Source of the DNA: Eubacteriales Family XIII. Incertae Sedis bacterium | GTDB lineage: Bacteria; Bacillota; Clostridia; Peptostreptococcales; Anaerovoracaceae | Direction: 5' to 3' | Assembly (NCBI GenBank): GCA_031255695.1 | Contig: JAIRSA010000112.1 | Span: 1 to 7,961, forward strand | DNA: 7,961 bases | In this document: one piece after another, positions 1 to 6,349 of the stretch | Position numbering within the stretch: position 1 is the stretch's first letter | How the letters are laid out: each line of letters starts with the position of its first letter | Program-made: the position numbers and the translations under genes | The notes under the pieces: model-generated | What the model was told of the DNA's origin: nothing | What the model saw: the letters and a program-made list of their open reading frames with translations, nothing else | The model's database searches: none

Positions 1-773
1 TAGTCCAGCATGAACGGCAGCGATGTCATCGCGTACTGCGTCTCGCTCGCCTGCGTCAACCCTAGATCCTGGAAAAACTCAACCACCGGGCGATCATTCA
101 GCGATTTCAGTATATGCCCCTCGCTTGAGGTTATGAGCGCCTCCTTGTTGAGTATCTTGGATTTCGATATAGTGGCAATGAAGAACTTCGGGCACACGTC
201 GCCGTATATCAGGATCATAGACATGCAGTCCCTGTAATGCTCCCCGTCGTAGATCATGAAGCAGTTCGCGAAGTCCAAGGTGTCGTCGACGGACAGCGTG
301 CCGAATACAGGCACGCCGCCGGACGCCTTGGTCAGCACGTTCACATACTCGTCCCCGGAGTTATTTAGCATAAACGGCGCGAATGCAAGTACAAGCGCGG
401 GTGCCCCGTCATGCCCCGCAGCGGCGTCCGCGTAAGACTTCGCGATGACCTTGCCCGCCTCGTTCTCTAGCGAAGGCGTTACCACCGGGACAAACTCTAC
501 ATCGTCGCTCGTCATGACCACGAGCGCGAGCATCAGCCCCCCCAGCCGCCCCGGCACGGCCTCGGCCGCCGTGATCGTCCCCGCAATGTGGAACGGCAGC
601 TCCTCCGCAAGCGCCTTTACAACGCCGGAAAATACAAACTCGTAGTGGCAGGCGATAATGCCTACCGTGTTCTTCAGCAGCGGCCCGCCGGCATCCAGCT
701 GCCCCTTCAGCTCGCTCACCGCGAGCTTTACATCATCGATCTCTTCCGTGTAAGCAGTAAGTGTTTTGATCAT
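1..773 (-). CDS. FIST-domain signal-transduction protein, 5' part only (C-terminus beyond left edge)
   Basis: Read on the minus strand from ATG at 773-771, an open frame of 257 codons runs without a stop to the left edge. The start is supported by a purine-rich ribosome binding site (AGGGGGG, 786-780) six bases upstream. The protein matches the FIST sensory fold by eye. LPFHIAGTITAAE (about residues 59-71) corresponds to the conserved 'aPviGcsTaGEi'-like strand and turn. GGVPVFGTLSVDD (152-164) corresponds to the second conserved Gly-rich motif, and the following FANCFMIYDGEHYRD region fits the start of the C-terminal FIST half. FIST domains are cytoplasmic small-ligand sensors, proposed to bind amino acids, and are often fused to GGDEF, kinase or chemotaxis modules. 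No signal peptide or membrane segment is seen. Whether an output domain follows cannot be told, because the gene leaves the window. It is divergent from sbcD and probably regulated separately. The family call is fairly sure; the ligand and output are unknown. Confidence 0.82.
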   Translation of the reverse strand, partial: MIKTLTAYTEEIDDVKLAVSELKGQLDAGGPLLKNTVGIIACHYEFVFSGVVKALAEELPFHIAGTITAAEAVPGRLGGLMLALVVMTSDDVEFVPVVTPSLENEAGKVIAKSYADAAAGHDGAPALVLAFAPFMLNNSGDEYVNVLTKASGGVPVFGTLSVDDTLDFANCFMIYDGEHYRDCMSMILIYGDVCPKFFIATISKSKILNKEALITSSEGHILKSLNDRPVVEFFQDLGLTQASETQYAMTSLPFMLD

Positions 774-925
774 CGAAATCCCCCCTGTACATATTGCATA
801 TACCTATTAAATCTTTGCCTCTTCTGCCCTTCTCCCTTTCTGCCATTTTGGCGCCTCCGCCGAAACGGGGGCACACCACAAGCGCGATCCGCCGCCTGCT
901 GGGCACAGCGCAACAAAGCGCCGTC

Positions 926-954
926 CGCAGCCATGTGCACGTGATGCGGCTGCG
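926..954 (-). promoter_or_regulatory. Possible stem-loop in the FIST gene leader
   Basis: CGCAGCC (926-932) and GGCTGCG (948-954) are perfectly complementary, giving a 7-base GC-rich stem around a 15-base loop. It lies within the predicted leader of the FIST transcript, just after the expected transcription start. No run of T follows on either strand, so it is not a convincing intrinsic terminator. It matches no riboswitch class I recognise and may simply reflect high GC content. Confidence 0.25.
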
Positions 955-972
955 TCGCAATCTTATATTCAA

Positions 973-1001
973 ATTTTACCATAAAATTTTATATAAAACA
1001 A
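973..1001 (-). promoter_or_regulatory. Predicted sigma-A/70 promoter for the FIST gene
   Basis: On the minus strand TTGTTT (1001-996) is followed by a 17-base AT-rich spacer and TAAAAT (978-973). This is three of six and five of six matches to the -35 and -10 consensus with ideal spacing, in one of the few AT-rich patches of the window. Transcription would start near 966, giving a GC-rich leader of about 190 bases before the FIST start codon. The prediction is from sequence only. Confidence 0.5.
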
Positions 1002-1231
1002 TCTTTTCCCAAGAGTATTTTAGTATCTTTGGCTGAAGGGATGGGTCTCCTATACTGTCCATCGACTAAAACCAGGCATCCCCGCGCCAGATTTGTTGCT
1101 ATGTTTCAGCTGCGCCCCAAGCTGCGTATAAATCAAAAATTTATCTCGCATATTGCGCCGCCATTGTGTAAAATATATTTGTATGGATATTTGCCAAATC
1201 TCTACAAAACTAGAAGGGGAAGCAGAGGAAA
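1002..1231 (+). promoter_or_regulatory. Upstream region of sbcD with a weak promoter candidate
   Basis: This non-coding stretch precedes sbcD. Its last 90 bases are AT-rich. TTGTGT (1164-1169) with GATATT (1186-1191, 16-base spacer) and TTGTAT (1179-1184) with TACAAA (1203-1208, 18-base spacer) are both imperfect sigma-A-like pairs, and I cannot choose between them. Purine-rich tracts GAAGGGGAAG (1213-1222) and AGAGGA (1224-1229) offer ribosome binding in front of ATG 1232. The rest (about 1030-1140) shows no gene, no terminator and only a weak CAGCT/AGCTG inverted repeat near 1108-1125. Confidence 0.3.
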
Positions 1232-2380
1232 ATGAAATTTTTGCATATAGCGGATCTGCATATCGGCAAGACCGTTAACGGCTTCTCCATGGCGGAACCG
1301 CAGGCCGAAGTGCTGGGCCAGATCGCCGCGCTTGCGAGGGGGCGCGCGCCAGGCGCGGTCGTGATCGCGGGCGACATCTACGACAAGCCCATGCCCGGCG
1401 CGGACGCCGTAAGGATATTCGACCGCTTCCTGACCGAGCTTTCGGAAACAGGCGCGGCGGTGCTCGCCATACCGGGGAACCACGACGCGCCGGAGCGCAT
1501 AGGCTTTGCCGGCAAAATAATGGAAAAACACAATGTCTTCATGTGCGGGCCCTTCGACGGCCGGCCGCAGGCTGTGCGGCTGGAAGACGAATTCGGCGGG
1601 ATCAATTTCTTCATGCTGCCATTCATCAACCCGCGGGCGGCGAGGCGCTTTTTCGGCGAGGCCGCGGCCGAAAGCTACGACAGTGCGTTGCGGGCCGCGG
1701 TAGGCGCGGCAGATGTGGATTTTTCTTCTAGAAATGTGCTAATAGCCCATCAGTTCGTCATATCCGCAGGATGCGAGCCTGAGCGCTCGGATTCCGAGGC
1801 GGGCCCTGTCGGCGGCCTGGACAGTGTGGACGCCAGTGTTTTTTCGGGCTTCGACTATGTGGCGCTGGGCCATCTGCATGGCGCGCAGCATGTAGGCCTG
1901 CCGCATATACGCTACGCCGGCTCGCCGCTGAAATACTCATTTTCGGAATGGCGGCACAGCAAGGCCGCGCTTTCCGTCGAAATCCGCGAGAAAGGCCATA
2001 TCTCCATCCAAAGCCTGCCGCTCACGCCCCTGCATGACATGCGCAAGATCAGGGGCCCGCTTTCCGAACTGCTCAGCGGCGAAATCGCTGGCCAGGGCGA
2101 CAGGCAGGACTACATGCACGTGACGCTCACCGACGATGACGAGATCATAGACGCCATAGGCAAGGTCCGGAGTGTCTATCCCAACGTGATGGCGCTGGCC
2201 TTCGACAACAGGCGCACCCAAGAAGCGCCAGCCGCCTGGGAACCCGGCAGCATAGAGGGCCTTTCGCCATTCGGGCTGTTCGAGGCATTCTTCGCCGCGC
2301 AGAACGGCGCCCCCATGAATGGGCGGCAGGCCGCTATCGCCAAAGAGCTGCTGGAAGGCGGGATCGGAGGGCTGCCATGA
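1232..2380 (+). CDS. sbcD: SbcD, nuclease subunit of the SbcCD (Mre11-Rad50-like) complex
   Basis: This 382-residue protein has the length of the family (E. coli about 400) and carries all metallophosphoesterase motifs in order. They are the HIADLHIG motif with D8 and H10, GDIYD (47-51) with D48, GNHD (82-85) with N83 and H84, AHQF with H173, and GHLHG with H214 and H216. These residues bind the two Mn ions of the active site. The segment AGSPLKYSFSE (229-239) is the usual SbcD sequence after the nuclease core, and the C-terminal part is the capping and SbcC-contact region. With SbcC the enzyme cleaves DNA hairpins, protein-blocked ends and double-strand ends in the cytoplasm. It is the first gene of its operon, with a ribosome binding site 3-10 bases before ATG. 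Its TGA stop at 2378-2380 overlaps an ATG (ATGA), the classic coupled junction. Here, however, that ATG opens a 51-codon ORF and not sbcC itself. The C-terminus ends GGIGGLP. The identification is firm. Confidence 0.97.
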   Translation: MKFLHIADLHIGKTVNGFSMAEPQAEVLGQIAALARGRAPGAVVIAGDIYDKPMPGADAVRIFDRFLTELSETGAAVLAIPGNHDAPERIGFAGKIMEKHNVFMCGPFDGRPQAVRLEDEFGGINFFMLPFINPRAARRFFGEAAAESYDSALRAAVGAADVDFSSRNVLIAHQFVISAGCEPERSDSEAGPVGGLDSVDASVFSGFDYVALGHLHGAQHVGLPHIRYAGSPLKYSFSEWRHSKAALSVEIREKGHISIQSLPLTPLHDMRKIRGPLSELLSGEIAGQGDRQDYMHVTLTDDDEIIDAIGKVRSVYPNVMALAFDNRRTQEAPAAWEPGSIEGLSPFGLFEAFFAAQNGAPMNGRQAAIAKELLEGGIGGLP

Positions 2381-2532
2381 TCACACGCACGGAATACACG
2401 GCATCAGCGCCGTCAGCTACGTGCACACTGCGGAGCGGAATCATAGGTCTGCCAATGGCGTGCAAGGAATACACGGCATCGGCGCCGGCGGCTGCGGGCT
2501 CGCCGCAGGGCGGGATCGGAGGGCTGCCATGA
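2377..2532 (+). CDS. 51-residue ORF coupled between sbcD and sbcC, function unknown
   Basis: ATG 2377 overlaps the sbcD stop (ATGA) and is preceded by GGAGG six bases upstream. The frame stays open for 51 codons to TGA 2530-2532, which overlaps the sbcC start in the same ATGA arrangement. The product begins MITRTEYTASAPS and ends QGGIGGLP, the same last residues as SbcD. EYTASAP occurs twice, at 6-12 and 31-37, and GIIGLP (21-26) echoes GGIGGLP (45-51), so the peptide is two diverged 25-residue units. No known domain, signal peptide or membrane span is seen. It may be a translated spacer that carries ribosomes from sbcD to sbcC, an upstream ORF tuning SbcC output, or a duplication by-product with no function. 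The open frame and strong initiation signals are directly visible. That the peptide matters is not shown. Confidence 0.5.
   Translation: MITRTEYTASAPSATCTLRSGIIGLPMACKEYTASAPAAAGSPQGGIGGLP
2492..2522 (+). promoter_or_regulatory. GC hairpin plus Shine-Dalgarno deciding the sbcC start
   Basis: CTGCGG (2492-2497) and CCGCAG (2503-2508) form a perfect 6-base stem with a 5-base loop. It ends nine bases before GGAGG (2518-2522), which lies six bases before ATG 2529. The ribosome binding site supports 2529 as the sbcC start. The hairpin could hinder free initiation and favour ribosomes arriving from the upstream ORF. That role is inferred from position only. Confidence 0.45.
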
Positions 2533-5500
2533 GGCCGCTTGAACTCACTATGAGCGCCTTCGGGCCCTATGCGGGCTGCCAGCGCATAGACTTCCGGCGC
2601 GTGGGCGCCGGCGGCATCTACCTTATAGCCGGCGACACCGGCGCGGGGAAAAGCTCTATATTCGACGCCATTTCGTATGCCCTTTTCGGCGAGGCCAGCG
2701 GCAGGGAACGCTCTGACCGCATGCTCCGCAGCGATTTTGCCGATCCGGGGGCAAAGACATACGTCAGGCTCGCCTTTGAATGCGGCGGGCTGGAATATAC
2801 GGCCGAGCGCAGCCCGGAATACCTCCGCCCCAAATCCCGTGGCAGCGGCTTCACCAAGGAGGCGGCGGCCGCCCATGTCACGCTGCCGGACGGCCAGGCC
2901 GTCAGCGGCATACGCCAGGCCAACGAGAAGATCGAGGAGATACTGGGCATAAACCGCGACCAGTTCTCGCAGATAGTGATGATAGCCCAAGGCGATTTCC
3001 GGCGCTTCCTGCTCAGCGAGACAAAGGACAGGGCCGCCATACTGAGGCGCATATTCGGCACGGGCAGGTTCAAGGCCTTCCAGGAAGAGCTCAAGCAGAA
3101 GATGCTGGAGCACAAGCGCGCCTTCGAAGACGGGACGCGCAGCTTCCTACAGTATGCAGATGGGATCGCAAGCACCGAAGGCTTTGAAGCCGCAGCGATG
3201 ATAAACTCATGGAAGGAAAGTGCCGATATATACAAAGCGGGAGAGCTTGCGTCCTGGCTCGAAACGCTCATTGGGCTTGAAAGCGCCGCCATAGACAGCC
3301 GCCGCAGCGAGCTGCGCGGCGCCATGAAGGAGCAGCAGGAGTCCGCCGCCGCGCTGGCCGCGATAGAGGCCGTGAACAAGCTTTTCGACACGCTCTCGTC
3401 CAAGACAAGGCAGAGGGACGCACTGTCGGGGCGGGCGCCCGATATGGATTCCCGTCAGCGGATGGTGGACAGGGGCGCGCTCGCGCTCCGCAATGTGAAG
3501 GCCTACGATGACGCTTCCGCCAAGGCCTCGCACAGCTGCGCGGCCGCTGTTAAGTCCGCCGACACGGCCCAGGCGGATATGGCCGTCAATGAAAAGCGCC
3601 TCAGAGAGGCCGGCCTTGCCCTGGCCGGCGAAAAGGGGAAAGAGGCCGAGAGGGCGCAGCTGCGCAGGGACATAGACCGGCTCGCATCCCAGATGCCCAA
3701 ATATGCCCGGCTCAGGGAGCTTGAGGCCGAGCTTGGCGCGGTGCGGCAGAAGTCGGAGGCCGCCGGGCATGCCATGCAGGCGGCCGCATCCAAGGCAGCA
3801 GGGCTGCGTGCCAAGGCCGGGTCGCTCAAGGCGGAATACGACGCGCTTGAGGGCACGGGGCTGAAGCTTGAAAAGCTTGCCGCCGAAAAAAGGGAAACGC
3901 TAGGCGCGATGCAGGGGCTTGAGGCCCTTGAGGGGCGGCTGGGCAAGCTGGCGCAGAAACGGGCGCGGCTGAAGTCGCTGCAAGGCAGCTTTGCCGATGC
4001 CGACGCCGCGTTCGGGAAGGCCGACGGGGCATTCCGGCGCCTGGAACAGGCCTTCCTTCGGGAGCAGGCGGGGCTGCTTGCGCTGGGGCTTGAGGACGGC
4101 GCGCCCTGCCCTGTATGCGGCTCGCCCGCACACCCCGCCCCGGCCGCGCCGCCGTCTGAGGCCGTTTCCGAAAACGAGGTGGCGAAGGCGCGCAGGAAGG
4201 CAGAGGACGCACGTCAAAGGCGCGAGGCGCTGGCGGGCGAATGCAGCGCCCTGAAGGGCGAGGCCGATGCCGAAGGGGCCGCCTGCATGGCGGAGGCCGC
4301 CAGGGCCGGCCTGGAGGGCGCCGGGGCGGTGGCAGCGCCCGCCGCATCCGCATCCGCCGCCGAGGCCGGGGCAGCGCCCCCCGCATCCGAATCCGCCGCC
4401 GAGGCCGGGGCAGCGCCCCCCGCATCCGAACCCGCCGCCGAGGCCGGGGCAGCGTCCGCCGCCAAATCCGCCGCCGCAACCGAGGCCGGGGCAGCGCCCC
4501 TGGCGGCATTGGCCGCCAGGCTGCCGCAGATGAGGGCGGAGCATGCCGGGCGGCTCGATGGGCTGTCCGTGCGCATAGCCGCCCTGGAGAAGGATCTCGC
4601 CCGCAGGAACAGCTGCCGCGCCGGGCTTGCTGCCATCGAGCCTGAGGAAAAGCTGCTGGCAGAAGCGCTTGCCAAGGCGGAAAGCGAACTCGGCGGCCTC
4701 AAGCTCGCCCACTCCGCACTTGAGGCGGAACACGGAGTATTGCGCGGGGATCTGGAATACGGGAGCGCAACGGAGGCTGAGGGCGGGCTCGGCCGCAAAC
4801 GCTCCGCACTGGGGCAGATGGAAGCCGCCTACGAAAAGGCCGAATCCTCGCGCGGGGAGGCGTCCGCCGCCCTCGAACGGGCGGAAGCCGTGCTGAAAGA
4901 GCGGCTGGAACTGGCGTCCACGTCGTCAGGGCAGATGGCCGCGGCCGCCGAAGAATTCCATCAGGCCATACACAGCAACGGCTTCGCGGACGAAGGGGAC
5001 TACCGCAGCGCACTGATGACCGAAGACAGCATAAAAGCGGCCCAGCAGGAAATCGACGACTACCATAAGGCACTGGCGCTCGCCGAACACGACGTCGCGG
5101 GCCTGCTGGCGGAGACGGCAGGCAAGGAGTACACCGACACCGGCAGCCTGCTGCCTGAGCTAGAGGCCATGGACGCACGGATCGGGCAGCTGACCGAGAG
5201 CCTGGCCGCAGCGCAGAGCATACTTGACGCAAACAAGGCCGCACAGGCAAACATGGCGGATGCCTCAGACCGGATGAAGTCGGCGGAGGCCAGATACCTG
5301 GACTACAAGACACTGTCCGACACAGCCAACGGCGATATTGGCGGGAAGGCCCGCCTCACCTTCGAGACATACCTGCAGGCCGCATATTTCACGCGCATAC
5401 TGCATGCCGCGAACCTCCGCCTCTCGGCAATGAGTTCCGACAGGTACGAGTTCAGGCGGCGCGAAGCGCCCGGCAATATGCGCAGCCAGACGGGGCTTGA

Positions 5501-5840
5501 GCTGGATGTACTCGACAACTACACCGGGAAGGCGCGGGATGTCCGGACGCTGTCCGGCGGCGAATCCTTCAAGGCATCCCTGGCCCTTGCGCTCGGGCTC
5601 TCGGACATAGTGCAGCAGACGTCCGGCGGGGTGCGCCTCGACGCGATGTTCGTCGACGAAGGCTTCGGGGCCCTAGACTCCGAGTCGCTTGACGCAGCGA
5701 TCGCCACACTCGAAGGCATGTCGGGCAGCAATCGCTCGATCGGGATCATCTCCCACGTCCGCGAGCTCAGCGAGCGCATAGACAAACAGATATTGGTAAA
5801 GCGCGGCGCCGCCGGGAGCGAGGTGTCCGTCGCCATATAA
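2529..5840 (+). CDS. sbcC: SbcC, SMC/Rad50-like ATPase subunit of SbcCD with zinc hook
   Basis: This 1103-residue protein is slightly longer than E. coli SbcC (about 1048). The start at 2529 gives MRPLELTMSAFGPYAG, the typical SbcC N-terminus. The open frame extends upstream to 2319, but that extension overlaps sbcD and carries no family sequence. Walker A is AGDTGAGKSS (34-43). The Q-loop region FSQIVMIAQGDFRRFL (146-161) with Q154 follows. Long coiled coils run from about 185 to 520 and from 660 to 930, joined at the zinc hook CPVC (527-530, in GAPCPVCGSPAHP). The C-terminal lobe has the signature LSGGESF (1008-1014), Walker B LDAMFVDEGFGALD (1037-1050) with D1043 and E1044, and the H-loop residue H1076 in ISHV. 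All ATPase residues are intact. The protein drives ATP-dependent DNA tethering and gating of the SbcD nuclease. A repeated Ala-rich segment (about 605-658) interrupts the return coil. Coupling is to the upstream 51-codon ORF through ATGA. Confidence 0.97.
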   Translation: MRPLELTMSAFGPYAGCQRIDFRRVGAGGIYLIAGDTGAGKSSIFDAISYALFGEASGRERSDRMLRSDFADPGAKTYVRLAFECGGLEYTAERSPEYLRPKSRGSGFTKEAAAAHVTLPDGQAVSGIRQANEKIEEILGINRDQFSQIVMIAQGDFRRFLLSETKDRAAILRRIFGTGRFKAFQEELKQKMLEHKRAFEDGTRSFLQYADGIASTEGFEAAAMINSWKESADIYKAGELASWLETLIGLESAAIDSRRSELRGAMKEQQESAAALAAIEAVNKLFDTLSSKTRQRDALSGRAPDMDSRQRMVDRGALALRNVKAYDDASAKASHSCAAAVKSADTAQADMAVNEKRLREAGLALAGEKGKEAERAQLRRDIDRLASQMPKYARLRELEAELGAVRQKSEAAGHAMQAAASKAAGLRAKAGSLKAEYDALEGTGLKLEKLAAEKRETLGAMQGLEALEGRLGKLAQKRARLKSLQGSFADADAAFGKADGAFRRLEQAFLREQAGLLALGLEDGAPCPVCGSPAHPAPAAPPSEAVSENEVAKARRKAEDARQRREALAGECSALKGEADAEGAACMAEAARAGLEGAGAVAAPAASASAAEAGAAPPASESAAEAGAAPPASEPAAEAGAASAAKSAAATEAGAAPLAALAARLPQMRAEHAGRLDGLSVRIAALEKDLARRNSCRAGLAAIEPEEKLLAEALAKAESELGGLKLAHSALEAEHGVLRGDLEYGSATEAEGGLGRKRSALGQMEAAYEKAESSRGEASAALERAEAVLKERLELASTSSGQMAAAAEEFHQAIHSNGFADEGDYRSALMTEDSIKAAQQEIDDYHKALALAEHDVAGLLAETAGKEYTDTGSLLPELEAMDARIGQLTESLAAAQSILDANKAAQANMADASDRMKSAEARYLDYKTLSDTANGDIGGKARLTFETYLQAAYFTRILHAANLRLSAMSSDRYEFRRREAPGNMRSQTGLELDVLDNYTGKARDVRTLSGGESFKASLALALGLSDIVQQTSGGVRLDAMFVDEGFGALDSESLDAAIATLEGMSGSNRSIGIISHVRELSERIDKQILVKRGAAGSEVSVAI
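4344..4500 (+). repeat. In-frame 39-42 base tandem repeat (four copies) inside sbcC
   Basis: The core GAGGCCGGGGCAGCG recurs at 4362-4376, 4401-4415, 4440-4454 and 4482-4496, spaced 39, 39 and 42 bases. All spacings are multiples of three, so the sbcC frame is kept. Each unit encodes a variant of SAAEAGAAPPASE. The first three units are nearly identical at the DNA level; the fourth has diverged and carries an extra codon. The encoded segment is Ala/Pro/Glu-rich and unlikely to continue a regular coiled coil. Confidence 0.92.
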
Positions 5841-5889
5841 TACTGTTCCCAGACCAAAACGCAGCTATGATTTAATCGGAGAACAGTAT
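5840..5889. promoter_or_regulatory. 9-base dyad between sbcC and mscL, possible operator or hairpin
   Basis: ATACTGTTC (5840-5848) and GAACAGTAT (5881-5889) are perfect inverted repeats separated by 32 bases. The left arm begins at the last base of the sbcC stop codon. The right arm overlaps TATAAG (5887-5892), a five-of-six match to a -10 box, but no good -35 lies 16-18 bases upstream. No T-run follows, so it is not a standard intrinsic terminator. It could be a repressor site controlling an mscL promoter, or an RNA stem separating the sbcC and mscL messages. Confidence 0.4.
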
Positions 5890-5914
5890 AAGGCAATCGC
5901 CGCAAGGAGGGGTT

Positions 5915-6349
5915 ATGAGAAAATTTTTAAAGGAGTTCAGCGATTTCGCCTTCAAGGGGAACGTCATGAACCTCGCGATAGGCGTGATCATAGGCGCGGC
6001 TTTCCAGGGGATGGTGGCCTCGCTGACCACTAACATACTGTCGCCCGTCATCGGCCTGTTCGCGGGCGCGAATTTCGAATCGCTGCATATTGTCGTTCTG
6101 GGCGTGGAAATAAAGTACGGGGCATTCGCCACCAGCCTGATAAATTTCCTTATAATGGCAATGGTGGTCTTCCTGCTCGTGAAGCTGCTGACATCCGCCG
6201 CGAAACACCTGTCGCACGAAGAAAAGAAAGCAGAGGAGCCTAGGAAATGCCCCTACTGCATGATGGAGATCGCCAAGGGCGCCACGCGCTGCCCGCACTG
6301 CACGTCCATGCTCGACGGGAGCGCCGCGCCGGCCCACTGCGCCACCTAG
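5915..6349 (+). CDS. mscL: MscL, large-conductance mechanosensitive channel with C-terminal zinc ribbon
   Basis: The 144-residue protein opens with MRKFLKEFSDFAFKGNVMNLAIGVIIG, the conserved MscL amphipathic N-helix and first pore helix. TM1 spans about residues 15-50 and contains the glycine-rich constriction region. A short periplasmic loop (about 51-68) follows, then TM2 (about 70-95, SLINFLIMAMVVFLLVKLL). The pentamer forms a tension-gated pore in the cytoplasmic membrane that releases solutes on osmotic downshock. After the usual charged cytoplasmic tail comes a Cys4 zinc-ribbon-like module, C112-x2-C115-x10-C126-x2-C129 (KCPYC...RCPHC). This is absent from E. coli MscL (136 residues) but, to my knowledge, occurs in MscL of some Clostridia and Coriobacteriia. 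The start is fixed by a strong AAGGAGG (5904-5910) four bases before ATG. The last codons and the TAG stop lie in the first unit of a 25-base tandem repeat. Confidence 0.95.
   Translation: MRKFLKEFSDFAFKGNVMNLAIGVIIGAAFQGMVASLTTNILSPVIGLFAGANFESLHIVVLGVEIKYGAFATSLINFLIMAMVVFLLVKLLTSAAKHLSHEEKKAEEPRKCPYCMMEIAKGATRCPHCTSMLDGSAAPAHCAT

Larger units (their letters stand above)
2357..2532 (+). repeat. 24-base direct repeat duplicating the sbcD-stop/sbcC-start junction, with a ~75-base degenerate tandem unit inside
   Basis: Positions 2357-2380 and 2509-2532 are identical over 24 bases (core GGATCGGAGGGCTGCCATGA), 152 bases apart. Each copy contains the codons for GGIGGLP, a GGAGG ribosome binding site and an overlapping ATGA stop/start. 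A degenerate middle copy (GGAATCATAGGTCTGCCAATG, 2437-2457) sits about halfway. A second motif, GGAATACACGGCATC, occurs at 2391-2405 and 2466-2480, 75 bases apart, and the match continues with one mismatch to 2412 and 2487. The interval is therefore best read as two diverged tandem units of about 75-77 bases inserted at, or expanded from, the gene junction. Confidence 0.9.

Noticed and set aside
733..982. Two minus-strand ORFs of 70-79 residues upstream of the FIST start
   Set aside because: One overlaps the FIST start in another frame. Both are Arg-rich with no ribosome binding site and lie in the predicted leader.
1029..1235. 68-residue plus-strand ORF between the FIST gene and sbcD
   Set aside because: It starts at a non-ATG codon without a ribosome binding site, overlaps the sbcD start, and resembles no protein.
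2319..2528. N-terminal extension of sbcC to the ATG at 2319
   Set aside because: It lies partly inside sbcD in another frame and carries no SbcC-like sequence. ATG 2529 has a well-placed GGAGG and gives the family N-terminus.
2357..2532. 24-base direct repeat as the target-site duplication of a mobile element
   Set aside because: The enclosed sequence has no terminal inverted repeats or transposase remnants, and 24 bases is long for a target duplication. Tandem duplication explains it more simply.
2334..4733. Several long antisense open frames under sbcC (for example 2334-3113, 2618-3403 and 3900-4733, minus strand)
   Set aside because: They overlap intact sbcC, lack recognisable domains, and are low-complexity Arg/Pro/Gly/Ala products expected from the complement of GC-rich coding DNA.
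5840..5889. The GTTC/GAAC dyad as a LexA (SOS) box
   Set aside because: Gram-positive LexA sites have GAAC before GTTC with four bases between. Here the halves are in the opposite order and 32 bases apart.
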